A DNA stretch of 64,000 bases from Actinomadura meyerae (GTDB taxonomy: Bacteria; Actinomycetota; Actinomycetes; Streptosporangiales; Streptosporangiaceae). The stretch lies in NCBI RefSeq assembly GCF_900188445.1, contig NZ_FZOR01000001.1, positions 496,001 through 560,000 on the forward strand, written 5' to 3'. Shown here in pieces: positions 1 to 9,330 of the stretch. Below the pieces are notes generated by a model. The model made no database searches. It was not told the DNA's origin and saw nothing but the letters and a program-made list of their open reading frames with translations. A program made the translations under genes and the position numbers. Each line of letters begins with the position of its first letter. Within the stretch, counting starts at the first letter, position 1.

Positions 1-1
1 C

Positions 2-943
2 ACCGAGTGGCCCAAGTGGGAGACGGTCATGTCGGCCGATCCCGTCGACGCCGCCGTCCTCGCCGCCCAGGCGCGCAACGCGCCGCTGTCGCAGCCGCGG
101 CCCGGCCACGCCGACCTCGTCGGGATGCAGAAGTACGGCTTCGACGACGCCCGTCCCGTCCTGGAGCGGGCGAGCGCCCGGGAGACCGCCGCCCGCGTCG
201 CGCTCGGCACCGTCGCCAAGGCGTTCCTCAAGCAGGCCCTCGGCGTGGACGTCCTCAGCCACGTGATCGCGCTCGGCGAGGTCGAGGCGCCGGCCGGCGT
301 CCTGCCCGGCCCCGGCGACCTCGCGCGGGTGGACGAGAGCCCCGTCCGCTGCTTCGACGCCGACGCCTCCGCGGCGATGGTCGCGCACATCGACGAGACG
401 AAGAAGGCGGGCGACACCCTCGGCGGCGTCGTCGAGGTCCTCGCCTACGGGCTGCCGCCCGGCCTCGGCAGCCACGTCCACTGGGACCGGCGGCTCGACT
501 CCCGGCTCGCCGGGATCCTGATGGGCATCCAGGCGATCAAGGGTGTGGAGCTCGGCGACGGGTTCACCACCGCCCGCCGGCCCGGGTCCCGCGCGCACGA
601 CGAGATCGACGGCACCCCCGGGGGCGTCCGCCGCCGGACGAACCGCGCGGGCGGCGTCGAGGGCGGCATGACCACCGGCGAGGTGCTGCGGGTCCGCGCC
701 GCGATGAAGCCGATCTCGACCGTCCCCCGGCGGCTGGACACCATCGACGTCCGGACCGGCGAGCCCGCCAAGGCCATCAACCAGCGCAGCGACGTCACCG
801 CCGTCCCGGCCGCCGGGGTCGTCGCCGAGGCGATGGCCGCGCTCGTCCTCGCCGACGCGGCGCTGGAGAAGTTCGGCGGCGACTCCGCCGAGGAGACCGC
901 CCGCAACCTGCGCGGCTACCTGTCCGCCCTGACGATCAAGTGA
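2..943 (+). CDS. aroC: Chorismate synthase, C-terminal part (5' end outside window)
   Basis: Converts 5-enolpyruvylshikimate-3-phosphate to chorismate, the last shikimate-pathway step, in the cytosol with reduced FMN. The frame is open from base 2 and reads [10 protein letters not shown] before the first internal ATG at 29, so the N-terminus lies outside the window. Family hallmarks are visible: the [15 protein letters not shown] block, [18 protein letters not shown], and the basic loop near [14 protein letters not shown]. About 313 residues are present of a usual ~390-400. It is followed after 8 bases by aroK and heads an aroC-K-B-Q run. Confidence 0.95.
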   Translation, partial: TEWPKWETVMSADPVDAAVLAAQARNAPLSQPRPGHADLVGMQKYGFDDARPVLERASARETAARVALGTVAKAFLKQALGVDVLSHVIALGEVEAPAGVLPGPGDLARVDESPVRCFDADASAAMVAHIDETKKAGDTLGGVVEVLAYGLPPGLGSHVHWDRRLDSRLAGILMGIQAIKGVELGDGFTTARRPGSRAHDEIDGTPGGVRRRTNRAGGVEGGMTTGEVLRVRAAMKPISTVPRRLDTIDVRTGEPAKAINQRSDVTAVPAAGVVAEAMAALVLADAALEKFGGDSAEETARNLRGYLSALTIK

Positions 944-951
944 GCGGGACC

Positions 952-1470
952 ATGCGACCGAAGGCAGTCATCATCGGGCCGCCCGGCTCGGGCAAGACCA
1001 CCGTCGGCGGCGCGCTCGCCGAGCGGCTCGGCGTCGCGCTGCGCGACACCGACGCCGACGTCGAGGCCGCGGCGGGCAAGCCGATCGGCGAGATCTTCAT
1101 CGACGACGGCGAGGAGCGCTTCCGCGAGCTGGAGCGCGCCGCCGTCGCGGCCGCCCTCGCCGAGCACCCGGGCGTGGTCGCGCTCGGCGGCGGCGCCGTC
1201 CTGGCCGCCGAGACCCGGGACCTGCTCGGCGGGCACACCGTCGTCTACCTGAGGGTCGGGCTGTCCGAGGCGATCAAGCGGGTCGGCCTGGCGTCCGCCC
1301 GCCCGCTGCTCGTGCTGAACCCGCGCAGCCAGATGCGCAAGCTCCTGGAGGAGCGCCTGCCGATCTACGAGCGGCTCGGCACCGTCGCCGTCGACACCGA
1401 CGGCCGCGAACCCGCCGAGATCGTCGATGAGATCGCCAAGGCCCTGGACGCGGGCCCGGAGGACGCATGA
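952..1470 (+). CDS. aroK: Shikimate kinase
   Basis: Phosphorylates shikimate at the 3-hydroxyl using ATP. The 172-aa product has the P-loop GPPGSGKTT at residues ~9-17, the DTDADVE shikimate-binding segment at ~34-40, FRELE at ~58-62 and the GGGAV loop at ~80-84, all typical of AroK/AroL. The ATG at 952 is 8 bases after the aroC stop. The gene ends in ATGA, overlapping the aroB start by four bases, so translation is probably coupled. Confidence 0.95.
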   Translation: MRPKAVIIGPPGSGKTTVGGALAERLGVALRDTDADVEAAAGKPIGEIFIDDGEERFRELERAAVAAALAEHPGVVALGGGAVLAAETRDLLGGHTVVYLRVGLSEAIKRVGLASARPLLVLNPRSQMRKLLEERLPIYERLGTVAVDTDGREPAEIVDEIAKALDAGPEDA

Positions 1471-2540
1471 CGGAGGGCCGGGTCCACGTCGGCGGGGCCG
1501 ACCCCTACGACGTTGTCATCGGGACGGGCGTCCTCGGCGAGCTGCCCGCGATGGTCGGCGACCGCGCCCGCAGCGTCGCCGTCGTGCACGCGCGGGGCCT
1601 GCCGGAGATCGCCCGCCCGGTGTGCGGGGCGCTCGAACGGGCCGGGTACGCCGTCCACGCGCTGCCCGTCCCCGACGGCGAGGCCGCGAAGGAGATCGGC
1701 GTGCTCGCCGGGCTCTGGTCGTCGTTCGCCCGGCTCGGCATGACCCGCACCGACGCGGTCGTCGGCGTCGGCGGCGGCGCCACCACCGACCTCGCCGGGT
1801 TCGCGGCGGCGTCGTGGCTGCGCGGGGTGCGGGCGGTGCTCGTCCCCACCACGCTGCTCGGCATGGTGGACGCGGCGGTCGGCGGCAAGACCGGCATCAA
1901 CATCCCCGAGGGCAAGAACCTCGTCGGCGCGTTCCACCCGCCCGCCGGCGTCCTGTGCGACCTCGCCACGCTGATGACGATGCCGCACGAGGACTACATC
2001 AGCGGCCTCGCCGAGATCGTCAAGGCCGGGTTCATCGCCGACCCGGCGATCCTCGGCCTGGTCGAGGACGACCCGAAGGGCGCCGCGTCCCCGGACGGCC
2101 CGCACACCCGCGAGCTGGTCGAGCGGGCGGTCCGGGTCAAGGCGGAGGTCGTCTCGGCCGACCTGCGCGAGAGCGGGCTCCGTGAGATCCTCAACTACGG
2201 ACACACGCTCGCGCACGCGATCGAGAAGGCCGAGGAGTACCGGTTCCGGCACGGCCACGCCGTCGCGATCGGCATGGTGTACGCCGCCGAGCTCGCCCGC
2301 CTCGCCGGGCGGCTGCCCGCCGGCGACGTCCGGCGGCACCGCGACGTGCTCGCCTCCGTCGGCCTCCCCGTCTCCTACGCCGCCGACTGGCCGGGCCTGC
2401 GCGAGACGATGACCATCGACAAGAAGTCGCGCGGGCGGACGCTCCGCTTCGTCGTCCTGGACGGCATCGGGCGGCCTGGCCGCCTGGAGGGCCCGGACGA
2501 GGAGCTGCTCGCCGCCGCCTACCGGGAGATCGCCCCATGA
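1467..2540 (+). CDS. aroB: 3-dehydroquinate synthase
   Basis: Forms 3-dehydroquinate from DAHP using NAD and a divalent metal. The 357-aa length is normal. Visible signatures: [21 protein letters not shown] (NAD-binding and substrate region), the GKTGIN segment, and the metal-ligand region GHTLAHAIE followed by [10 protein letters not shown]. It overlaps aroK and aroQ by four bases each (ATGA at both junctions), the arrangement of a tightly coupled operon. Confidence 0.96.
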   Translation: MTEGRVHVGGADPYDVVIGTGVLGELPAMVGDRARSVAVVHARGLPEIARPVCGALERAGYAVHALPVPDGEAAKEIGVLAGLWSSFARLGMTRTDAVVGVGGGATTDLAGFAAASWLRGVRAVLVPTTLLGMVDAAVGGKTGINIPEGKNLVGAFHPPAGVLCDLATLMTMPHEDYISGLAEIVKAGFIADPAILGLVEDDPKGAASPDGPHTRELVERAVRVKAEVVSADLRESGLREILNYGHTLAHAIEKAEEYRFRHGHAVAIGMVYAAELARLAGRLPAGDVRRHRDVLASVGLPVSYAADWPGLRETMTIDKKSRGRTLRFVVLDGIGRPGRLEGPDEELLAAAYREIAP

Positions 2541-2980
2541 CCCGCGTGCTCGTCCTGAACGGCCCGAACCTGCGCCGCCTCGGCGTCCGCGAGCCCGACA
2601 CCTACGGGACGGCGAGCTTCGACGACCTCGTCGCGCTGTGCCGCGACACCGGCCGCCGCCTCGACCTGAACGTCGAGGTCCGGCAGACCGACGACGAGGC
2701 GGAGCTGGTCCAGTGGGTGCACGAGGCCGCCGACGAGCGCGTCCCCATCGTGCTGAACCCGGCCGCGTTCACGCACTACTCCTACTCGCTGCGCGACGCC
2801 CTGGCCCAGCGCACCGCCCCGCTCATCGAGGTCCACATCACCAACCCGGCGGCCCGCGAGGAGTTCCGCCACAACTCCGTCGTCGCCGGCGTCGCGACCG
2901 GCACCATCGCCGGGTTCGGCCCCATGTCCTACGTCCTGGCCCTCCAGGCGATCGCCACGATCCTCGCCGAGAACCCCTGA
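2537..2980 (+). CDS. aroQ: Type II 3-dehydroquinate dehydratase
   Basis: Dehydrates 3-dehydroquinate to 3-dehydroshikimate. The 147-aa product has the type II pattern: [17 protein letters not shown] with the catalytic Tyr and flexible-loop Arg, [17 protein letters not shown] with the substrate loop, and [18 protein letters not shown] with the catalytic His. Some positions differ from the commonest consensus (Ala-Ala for Gly-Ala in the NPGA loop). Last gene of the aro run. A hairpin follows before the convergent TetR gene. Confidence 0.93.
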   Translation: MTRVLVLNGPNLRRLGVREPDTYGTASFDDLVALCRDTGRRLDLNVEVRQTDDEAELVQWVHEAADERVPIVLNPAAFTHYSYSLRDALAQRTAPLIEVHITNPAAREEFRHNSVVAGVATGTIAGFGPMSYVLALQAIATILAENP

Positions 2981-2998
2981 CCCGGCCGCACCCCTGAC

Positions 2999-3019
2999 CC
3001 GGCCGCGTTCGGCGGCCGG
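2999..3019. terminator. Hairpin between convergent aroQ and TetR genes
   Basis: A perfect 8-bp stem CCGGCCGC/GCGGCCGG with a 5-base loop lies in the 53-bp gap between two convergent genes. There is no T-tract, which is common for GC-rich actinobacterial terminators. It could serve either strand. Confidence 0.5.
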
Positions 3020-3033
3020 AGCGCGGGGCGCCG

Positions 3034-3609
3034 TCAGTCCTCCCGGACGGCCTGCCTGGCCATGTCCTTGAGCTCGGCGACGACGTCGTCCAGCGGGGCG
3101 ACGTCGCGGTGGGCGCGGCAGAGGATGGTGGCGCCCTCGACGGCGGCGACGATCAGCCGGGCGAGCCGGGCGGCGCGGTCGTCGGGGACGCCGGCGTTGC
3201 CGAGGCCGGTGGCGAGGGTGTCCTGCCAGCGGCCGAACACCGCGGCGGCGGCCTCGGCGAGCTGCGGGGCGTCGTCGTGGGCCTCCACGGTGACCGCGAC
3301 GACGGGGCAGCCCGCGCGGAACTCGCTCTTGATCAGCACCTGCCGCCACCAGCCGGTGAACGCGTCCACGGCGGACGCGGCGTCGCCGCCCTCGGTGGCG
3401 GCGAGGATCCCCGCGTTGAGGAACTCCCCGGCGTAGCGGACGGCCTCCTCGGCGAGCTGCGCCTTGCCGTCCGGGAAGTGGTGGTAGATCGACCCGCGCG
3501 GCGCACCGCTGTGCGCGATCACGTCGCGGAACCCGGTGCCGCTGTAGCCACGCTCGCGGAAGAGGTAGGCGGCGCTGCGCACCATGCGTTCCCGGCTGTC
3601 GGTCCCCAT
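3034..3609 (-). CDS. TetR family transcriptional regulator, LmrA/YxaF type
   Basis: A 191-aa DNA-binding repressor. The N-terminal helix-turn-helix is clear (SAAYLFRERGYSGTGFRDVIAHSG then PRGSIYHHFPDGKAQL, residues ~12-52), and the C-terminal half resembles the LmrA/YxaF ligand-binding domain (FRAGCPVVAVTVEAHDD). It is divergent from a thioesterase gene with 98 bp between the starts, and that gap holds three operator-like palindromes. Inference: it represses its own gene and the thioesterase/enoyl-CoA hydratase genes in response to a small hydrophobic molecule. The ligand cannot be read from sequence. Confidence 0.88.
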   Translation of the reverse strand: MGTDSRERMVRSAAYLFRERGYSGTGFRDVIAHSGAPRGSIYHHFPDGKAQLAEEAVRYAGEFLNAGILAATEGGDAASAVDAFTGWWRQVLIKSEFRAGCPVVAVTVEAHDDAPQLAEAAAAVFGRWQDTLATGLGNAGVPDDRAARLARLIVAAVEGATILCRAHRDVAPLDDVVAELKDMARQAVRED

Positions 3610-3618
3610 GGCTCGATT

Positions 3619-3692
3619 ATGACATTCATCATATGGTGCTCGCGTTGCCCATGACGGACGTCATAGAACATCGTTCCTATGACGGACGTCCT
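3619..3692. promoter_or_regulatory. Three operator-like palindromes between TetR and thioesterase genes
   Basis: ATGAC-GGAC-GTCAT at 3651-3664 is a perfect 5-bp inverted repeat. A near copy ATGACGGACGTCCT lies at 3679-3692, 28 bp on. A third weaker copy ATGAC-ATTC-ATCAT lies at 3619-3632. Their position in the shared promoter region fits binding by the adjacent TetR protein. The assignment is inference. Confidence 0.6.
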
Positions 3693-3707
3693 ACCGAGGG
3701 AGCGGTG

Positions 3708-4154
3708 ATGGAGAGTACGGCGGGACTGGAGCAGCTCAGGGAACTGCTCGCCACGGGCGCGGAGAAGGGGCAGGGCATCGGGGCGCTGCTGGGCATGACC
3801 GTCGAGAGCCTGGAGCCCGGCCGGGTCGTGTGCGCCCTCACGCCCCGCCCCGACTTCAGCAACCCCCTCGGCACGGTGCACGGCGGCGTCATGTCGACGC
3901 TGCTGGACTCGGCGATGGCGTGCGCGGTGCACACGTCGCTGCCGGAGGGAGCGAGCTACACGACGCTGGAGCTCAAGGTGAACTTCGTCCGGGCGGTGCC
4001 GCTGGAGGGCGGCCGGCTCGTGTGCGAGGGGACGACCGTCCACGTCGGGCGGAAGGTCGCGACGGCGGAGGGGCGCATCACCGACGCGAACGGCAGGCTC
4101 GTCGCGCACGGGACGACGACCTGCATGGTCTTCCCCGCGACTACCCGCGAGTAG
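3708..4154 (+). CDS. PaaI-like hotdog-fold thioesterase
   Basis: Probably hydrolyses an acyl- or aryl-CoA thioester. The 148-aa protein has the single-hotdog pattern: NPLGTVHGGVMSTLLDSAMACAVHT (HGG signature with the following Asp/Ser) and YTTLELKVNFVRAVPLEGGRLVCEG, ending ATAEGRITDANGRLVAHGTTTCMVF. The ATG at 3708 has GAGGGAG about 4-5 bases upstream and avoids running through the operator repeats, so it is preferred to a GTG-type start further up. It is divergent from the TetR gene and 32 bp before an enoyl-CoA hydratase-family gene. Confidence 0.85.
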   Translation: MESTAGLEQLRELLATGAEKGQGIGALLGMTVESLEPGRVVCALTPRPDFSNPLGTVHGGVMSTLLDSAMACAVHTSLPEGASYTTLELKVNFVRAVPLEGGRLVCEGTTVHVGRKVATAEGRITDANGRLVAHGTTTCMVFPATTRE

Positions 4155-4186
4155 GGTTCGCTCAGGCACGGATGAAGGAGAGCCAC

Positions 4187-4852
4187 GTGATCGACCTCCA
4201 GCGCGACGGAGACGTGTACGTCCTGCGGTTCGACGAGGGGGAGAACCGGTTCAGCCCCGGCTTCCTCGGGGCGGTCGAAGAGGCGCTCGACACGGTGGCC
4301 GAGAGCGACGGGCCGGGCGCCCTGGTGACCGTGGGCACCGGCAAGTTCTACTCCAACGGCCTCGACCTGGAGTGGCTCGGCGCCAACCAGGACAGGTTCG
4401 AGGAGTACCTGAAGCGCGTGCACGGGATGTTCGCCCGCGTCCTGGAGCTGCCGATGCCGACGTTCGCGGCGGTGAACGGGCACGCGTTCGCCGGAGGCGC
4501 GATGCTGGCGCTCTGCCACGACACCGTGGTCATGCGCACCGACCGCGGCTACTTCTGCCTGCCCGAGGTCGACCTCGGCATGAGCTTCACGCCCGGCATG
4601 AACGCGCTGCTGAAGGAGCGGCTGCCGAGGGCCACCGCGCACGAGGCCATGCTCACCGGCCGCCGCTACACCGCCGAGCAGGCGCGGGAGGCCGGGATCG
4701 TCCAGCGGACCGCCGCCGAGGACGAGGTCCTGCCCGCGGCCGTGGAGCTGGCGGCGGCGTCGGCGGGCCGCGGGGGCGGTACCGTCGCCAGGATCCGCGC
4801 CGACCTCTACCGTCCGGTACTGGACGCGCTGCACGGTCCCGCCCTGCCCTGA
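4187..4852 (+). CDS. Enoyl-CoA hydratase/isomerase (crotonase) family protein
   Basis: A short crotonase-fold protein of 221 aa (full hydratases are ~255-265). The oxyanion-hole segments are visible: ALVTVGTGKFYSNGLDLEWL and AAVNGHAFAGGAMLALCHDTVVM, then the family helix EVDLGMSFTPGMNALLKERL. Length and sequence suit delta3,delta2-enoyl-CoA isomerase-like members, but the exact reaction is unknown. The GTG at 4187 is chosen because AGGAG sits six bases upstream; an in-frame ATG at 4172 lacks such a site. It probably shares a transcript with the thioesterase, suggesting acyl-CoA metabolism. Confidence 0.8.
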   Translation: MIDLQRDGDVYVLRFDEGENRFSPGFLGAVEEALDTVAESDGPGALVTVGTGKFYSNGLDLEWLGANQDRFEEYLKRVHGMFARVLELPMPTFAAVNGHAFAGGAMLALCHDTVVMRTDRGYFCLPEVDLGMSFTPGMNALLKERLPRATAHEAMLTGRRYTAEQAREAGIVQRTAAEDEVLPAAVELAAASAGRGGGTVARIRADLYRPVLDALHGPALP

Positions 4853-4914
4853 GCCCGGGGCGGGGGGATAGGTTACGTTCGACTGGAATCGGATTCGGTT
4901 AGGGAGGATGCCTG

Positions 4915-5961
4915 ATGCGCATCGGGATGGCGCTCAGCTACTCGGGCGGTTTCAAGGAGACCGTCGAGGAGCTGGCCGACTACGAGAAGGCCGGTCTCGA
5001 CATCGTCTATATCGCGGAGGCCTACAGCTTCGACGCGGTGAGCCAGATGGGCTACATCGCCGCCAAGACCGAGCGCCTGGAGATCGCCTCCGGCATCCTC
5101 AACATCTACTCCCGGACGCCGACGGCCATGGCGCAGACCGCCGCCGGCCTGGACTACGTGTCCGACGGCCGGTTCACGCTCGGCATCGGCGCGTCCGGCC
5201 CCCAGGTCATCGAAGGCTTCCACGGCGTCCCCTACACCGCGCCGCTCGGCCGCACCCGCGAGGTCATCGAGATCTGCCGCAAGGTGTGGCGGCGGGAGCG
5301 GCTCCAGTACGAGGGCAAGCACTACAAGCTGCCGCTGCCCGCCGACCAGGGCACCGGCCTCGGCAAGCCGCTGAAGCTGATCAACCACCCGGTGCGGGCC
5401 GACATCCCGATCCTGGTCGCCGCCATCGGCCCGAAGAACGTCGAGCAGACCGCCGAGATCGCCAACGGCTGGGAGCCGATCTTCTACATGCCGGAGAAGG
5501 CCGCGGACGTGTGGGGCGCGTCCCTCGCCGCGGGCAAGGCGCGCCGCGACCCCGCGCTCGGCGAGCTGGACGTGGTCGGCCAGGCCGCGCTCGCCATCGG
5601 CGACGACGTGCAGGGCTACCTGGAGTTCGGCCGCCCGATGGCGGCGCTCTACATCGGCGGCATGGGCGCCAAGGGCAAGAACTTCTACAACGACCTCGCC
5701 CGCCGGTACGGCTTCGAGAAGGAGGCCGAGGAGATCCAGGACCTCTACCTGGACGGCAAGAAGGACGAGGCCGCCGCGAAGGTCCCGCAGGAGCTGCTGG
5801 AGAAGATGTCCCTCATCGGCTCCGAGGGCCACGTGCGCGAGCGGCTCGCCGCGATGAAGGAGTCCGGGATCACGACGCTGAACGTGTCGCCGATCGCGGG
5901 CGACCACAAGGGCCGGCTCGCCCTGATCGAGAAGGTCAAGGAGATGGCCGCCGAGGTGTGA
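4915..5961 (+). CDS. LLM-class F420-dependent oxidoreductase
   Basis: Member of the luciferase-like monooxygenase TIM-barrel family, 348 aa, which in actinobacteria usually uses F420 for hydride transfer. Seen: MRIGMALSYSGGF at the N-terminus, the IASGILNIYSRTPTAMAQTAAGLDYVSDGRFTLGIGASGP core (LLM signature) and the AAIGPKNVEQTAEIANGW segment. The substrate is unknown. GGGAGG lies a few bases before the ATG at 4915, and 62 bp separate it from the crotonase gene. It converges on an amine oxidase gene with a strong hairpin between. Confidence 0.9.
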   Translation: MRIGMALSYSGGFKETVEELADYEKAGLDIVYIAEAYSFDAVSQMGYIAAKTERLEIASGILNIYSRTPTAMAQTAAGLDYVSDGRFTLGIGASGPQVIEGFHGVPYTAPLGRTREVIEICRKVWRRERLQYEGKHYKLPLPADQGTGLGKPLKLINHPVRADIPILVAAIGPKNVEQTAEIANGWEPIFYMPEKAADVWGASLAAGKARRDPALGELDVVGQAALAIGDDVQGYLEFGRPMAALYIGGMGAKGKNFYNDLARRYGFEKEAEEIQDLYLDGKKDEAAAKVPQELLEKMSLIGSEGHVRERLAAMKESGITTLNVSPIAGDHKGRLALIEKVKEMAAEV

Positions 5962-5973
5962 GCCGCGAGCGGC

Positions 5974-6001
5974 GGGGCGGGCCGCGCGACCGGCCCGCCC
6001 C
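5974..6001. terminator. Bidirectional hairpin between LLM and amine oxidase genes
   Basis: Perfect 10-bp stem GGGGCGGGCC/GGCCCGCCCC with an 8-base loop in the 47-bp gap between convergent stops. No T-tract. Confidence 0.6.
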
Positions 6002-6008
6002 CGCGCCC

Positions 6009-7487
6009 TCACAGTGCGGCGTGGACCTCCCGGGCGACGCGCTCGCCGGAGCGGACCGCGCCGTCCATGTAGCCCGTCCAGTAGTCGGACGTCTCGGTGC
6101 CCGCCCAGTGGATCCGCCCGCACGGTTCGCGCAGCGCCGGGCCGAACGCGGTCAGGGCGCCGGGCGGGGCGATGCCCACCGGCCCGCCGCCGCTCCACAT
6201 CTCGTTGTCCCAGCGCTGGACCGCCGTCATCCGCGGGGCGGCGGCCTTGTCGCCGAACAGCTTGGTGAACGACGCGAGCCCGGCGGCCCGGACCTCGTCG
6301 GCGGACGCGCCGTCCAGCTTGCGGATGTTCGCCTGGTTGATGAAGCCCATCAGGATGCCGCGCGACCCGTCCGGCGGGCTGTTGTCGAAGGTCGCGTCGA
6401 TGGCGCCGCTGTCGGCGACGGCCTGCCCGGTGAGGCCGTCCTCCCGCCAGAACGGCGTGTCGTAGACGCCGACGAACTTGGCGATCGACCCCATCGGGTA
6501 GCGCTGCATGAGCTGCGCCCGGCTCGCGGGCAGCCCCGGCGAGTAGTCGATCTTCCCGGCGATCGCCGGTGACATCGCGACGACGACCCGCTTCGCCGAC
6601 ACCGTGACCCCGTCGGCGGTGACGGTGACGCCGTCCGCGGTGCTCGCGATCGACCGCACCGGCGCGTTGTACCGGACGATGTCGCCGAGCCGCGCCGCCA
6701 GCCGGACGGGCACCTCCTGCGACCCGCCGACGAACCGCGACTCCTGCGCGCCGCCCTTGGTGTTGATCAGCCGGTCGATCGTGCCCGGGGTGCTCTCGTT
6801 GCCCGCCGCGGCCGCGTAGTTCAGCAGGTACAGCAGCGAGATCTCCTGCGAGCGCATCGACAGCGTCGAGGAGGCGAACGCGTCCATCAGGAACCGGGCG
6901 CCGCCGCTCAGCGAGTTGGACCGCGACCAGGTGTAGAAGGTCTGCGCGTCCCACTCCTCGGCCTTCGCCGCCTTCCACGGCTCACCGACCGGGATCTCCT
7001 TGATCATGGCGCCGAGCTTCAGCAGCGCCAGCTCCAGGTCGATCACGCCCCAGTCCGGCGGGACCGCGCCGAGGAGCCCGTCGGTGGCGTACAGCGACCG
7101 CTTGCCGTTGCGGTAGTAGACGTTCTTGCCCTCGTTGTAGGTCTTGAAGGTCTCGACGCCCATCTCCCCGGCGAGCGCGGCGATGCGGTCCTGCGTCGGG
7201 CCGATGAACTCGGCGCCGCCCTCGCTGGTGGTGCCGTCGCCGAGCGGCAGCCCGTACACGCGCCCGCCGGGGCGCTCCCGGGCCTCCAGGACGATGACGG
7301 ACCGGCCGGCGGCGGCGAGGTCCCGCGCGGCGGTGAGACCGGACAGCCCGGCCCCGACGATCACAACGTCGGCGCCGAGGGGGGCGGTGCGGGCGGCGGC
7401 GGCCGGCGCCGCGGCGGCGGAGGCGACGGCGCCGGCCGCGGTGAGGGCGCCGGTGCCGAGCAGTCTTCGGCGGCTGACTCGGGTCAA
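6009..7487 (-). CDS. Flavin-containing amine oxidase with Tat signal
   Basis: Predicted exported FAD-dependent oxidase of the monoamine/polyamine oxidase family, 492 aa. The N-terminus has a twin-arginine motif (SRRRLLG) followed by an Ala-rich hydrophobic stretch to about residue 33, so folded, cofactor-loaded export is likely. Then comes the Rossmann motif VIVGAGLSGLTAARDLAAAG with EARERPGGR, and near the C-terminus the FAD-contact block HWAGTETSDYWTGYMDGAVRSGERVA. It would oxidise a primary or secondary amine to aldehyde, ammonia and H2O2 outside the membrane. The substrate is not inferable. Confidence 0.9.
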   Translation of the reverse strand: MTRVSRRRLLGTGALTAAGAVASAAAAPAAAARTAPLGADVVIVGAGLSGLTAARDLAAAGRSVIVLEARERPGGRVYGLPLGDGTTSEGGAEFIGPTQDRIAALAGEMGVETFKTYNEGKNVYYRNGKRSLYATDGLLGAVPPDWGVIDLELALLKLGAMIKEIPVGEPWKAAKAEEWDAQTFYTWSRSNSLSGGARFLMDAFASSTLSMRSQEISLLYLLNYAAAAGNESTPGTIDRLINTKGGAQESRFVGGSQEVPVRLAARLGDIVRYNAPVRSIASTADGVTVTADGVTVSAKRVVVAMSPAIAGKIDYSPGLPASRAQLMQRYPMGSIAKFVGVYDTPFWREDGLTGQAVADSGAIDATFDNSPPDGSRGILMGFINQANIRKLDGASADEVRAAGLASFTKLFGDKAAAPRMTAVQRWDNEMWSGGGPVGIAPPGALTAFGPALREPCGRIHWAGTETSDYWTGYMDGAVRSGERVAREVHAAL

Positions 7488-7634
7488 GGGGATCCCTCCC
7501 GGGGGGAAGACCAGAGCGGGGGACGGAAGATCACACGGCAGCTCACGCTAGGCCGGACCGCGCGCCGAAGTCGAGGGTTCTTCATGTTTCGTGACCGCGT
7601 CGAGACGGCCTCCCGCACCGCCGCGGCGATCATC

Positions 7635-7640
7635 TAGAGT
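7635..7640 (+). promoter_or_regulatory. -10 box of probable leaderless promoter
   Basis: TAGAGT ends 7 bases before the ATG at 7648, the spacing expected when transcription starts at or next to the start codon. No convincing -35 was seen. Confidence 0.5.
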
Positions 7641-7647
7641 CCTGGCC

Positions 7648-8739
7648 ATGGGGGAGACGCACATCGCGCGGCGGCGCCGGCTCGCCGCGCTCGCCGCCGA
7701 CCGGGGCCTGGCCGCCGCACTGGTGACCCGGCTGGTCAACGTCCGCTACCTGACCGGCCTCGACAGCTCCCGCGCGGCGCTGCTCGTCCCGGCCGACGGC
7801 CCGGCCGTCCTCGCGACCGACGGCCGGTACGCCGGCATGGCCGCCGAGGTCTGCCCGGAACTGCCCGTCGTCGTGGACCGGCAGGTCGCCTGGGCCCTGG
7901 TGCGGAAGGCCGCGGACGACGGCCGCCGCCGGCTCGGCTTCGAGGCCCACGACATCACCGTCGAGCAGCACACCGCGCTCCGCGAGGAGGCCGCCAAGCT
8001 CGACGCCCCGGTCGAACTGGCGCCGCTCGGCCGCCTCGTCGAGGAACTGCGCATGGTCAAGGACGAGGAGGAGATCGGCCTGCTGCGCGAGGCGTGCGCC
8101 GTCACCGACCGCGCGTTCGAGGCCGTCCTCCCCGAGATCCGCGCGGGCGTCACCGAGCGCGCCGTCGCGATCGCCCTCGAACGGGCCATGGTCGACCTCG
8201 GCGCGGAGGGCCCCGCGTTCGAGTCGATCATCGCGTCCGGGCCGAACGGCGCCGTCCCCCACCACCACCCCGGCGGCCGCGAACTCCAGCCCGGCGACCT
8301 CGTCACCATGGACTTCGGCGCCCGGTACGGCGGCTACCACGCCGACATGACCCGCACCGTCGCCATCGGCGAGCCCGCCGCCTGGCAGCGCGACCTCTAC
8401 GACCTCGTCCACCGGGCGCAGCGGGCCGGGATCGCCGCCGCCGCCCCCGGCGCGGACACCAAGGACGTCGACGCCGCCGCCCGCGCCGTCATCGCCGGCG
8501 CGGGCCACGGCGAGGCGTTCTCCCACGGCCTCGGGCACGGCGTCGGCCTGGAGATCCACGAAGCCCCGCTCATGGGGTACGACCAAACCGGTAAACTGCT
8601 GGACCGGGTTCCGATCACCGCGGAGCCGGGGGTCTACCTCGCGGGCCGGGGCGGGGTCCGCATCGAGGACACGCTGGTGGTCCGCGCGGACGGTCCCGAG
8701 CTCCTCACCACAACCACGAAGGACCTGCTCGTCCTGTAG
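7648..8739 (+). CDS. Xaa-Pro aminopeptidase family (M24B) protein
   Basis: Metallopeptidase of the creatinase/aminopeptidase P fold, 363 aa, expected to release N-terminal residues preceding proline. An N-terminal creatinase-like domain ([15 protein letters not shown]) is followed by the pita-bread catalytic domain with dinuclear metal ligands: Asp in DFGARYGGY and DMTRT, His in [14 protein letters not shown], Glu in TAEPGVYL and Glu in [11 protein letters not shown]. The ATG at 7648 fits a TAGAGT box 7 bases upstream. A peptidase of this type commonly sits between aroQ and efp in actinobacteria; here the accessory genes at 3034-7487 intervene. Confidence 0.92.
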   Translation: MGETHIARRRRLAALAADRGLAAALVTRLVNVRYLTGLDSSRAALLVPADGPAVLATDGRYAGMAAEVCPELPVVVDRQVAWALVRKAADDGRRRLGFEAHDITVEQHTALREEAAKLDAPVELAPLGRLVEELRMVKDEEEIGLLREACAVTDRAFEAVLPEIRAGVTERAVAIALERAMVDLGAEGPAFESIIASGPNGAVPHHHPGGRELQPGDLVTMDFGARYGGYHADMTRTVAIGEPAAWQRDLYDLVHRAQRAGIAAAAPGADTKDVDAAARAVIAGAGHGEAFSHGLGHGVGLEIHEAPLMGYDQTGKLLDRVPITAEPGVYLAGRGGVRIEDTLVVRADGPELLTTTTKDLLVL

Positions 8740-8771
8740 GCGCGCGGGTCCGCGACCGGGAGAATCAGCCA

Positions 8772-9329
8772 GTGGCGACGACGAACGACCTGAAGAACGG
8801 CATGACGCTGAACCTCGACGGCCAGCTCTGGACCGTCCTGGAGTTCCAGCACGTCAAGCCAGGCAAGGGCGGCGCGTTCGTCCGCACCAAGCTCAAGAAC
8901 GTGCTGTCCGGGAAGGTCGTCGACAAGACCTTCAACGCCGGCACCAAGGTCGAGGTGGCGAGCGTCGACAAGCGGGAGATGCAGTACCTCTACCGCGAGG
9001 GCGAGGACTTCGTCTTCATGGACACCGAGACCTACGACCAGCCGCACATCCCGGCGACCGTCGTCGGCGACGCCGCGAACTACCTGCTCCCCGAGCAGAA
9101 CGCCGTGATCGCCTTCAACAACGAGAACCCGCTCTACGTCGAGCTGCCCGCCGCCGTCGTGCTGGAGATCACCGAGACCGAGCCCGGCCTGCAGGGCGAC
9201 CGCTCCACCGGCGGCAGCAAGCCCGCCACCGTGGAGACCGGCGCGCAGATCCAGGTCCCGCTGTTCATCACCACCGGCGAGAAGGTCAAGGTCGACACCC
9301 GCTCCGGCGAGTACCTCGGCCGCGCCTGA
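8772..9329 (+). CDS. efp: Elongation factor P
   Basis: Relieves ribosome stalling at polyproline stretches by binding between the P and E sites. The 185-aa protein has the KOW-like N-terminal domain with the conserved loop [15 protein letters not shown] and two OB-type domains ([33 protein letters not shown]) ending in [12 protein letters not shown] start. It lies one base before nusB, the usual actinobacterial pairing. EF-P suits a genome whose neighbouring division proteins are very proline-rich. Confidence 0.97.
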   Translation: MATTNDLKNGMTLNLDGQLWTVLEFQHVKPGKGGAFVRTKLKNVLSGKVVDKTFNAGTKVEVASVDKREMQYLYREGEDFVFMDTETYDQPHIPATVVGDAANYLLPEQNAVIAFNNENPLYVELPAAVVLEITETEPGLQGDRSTGGSKPATVETGAQIQVPLFITTGEKVKVDTRSGEYLGRA

Positions 9330-9330
9330 G

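Noticed and set aside
7..1470. A single 487-codon frame fused to shikimate kinase
   Set aside because: The upstream part is an out-of-frame shadow of aroC; the kinase has its own ATG at 952.
3034..7487. Genomic island with integrase or transposase
   Set aside because: No mobility gene, direct repeats or tRNA boundary were seen, and composition matches the rest of the window.
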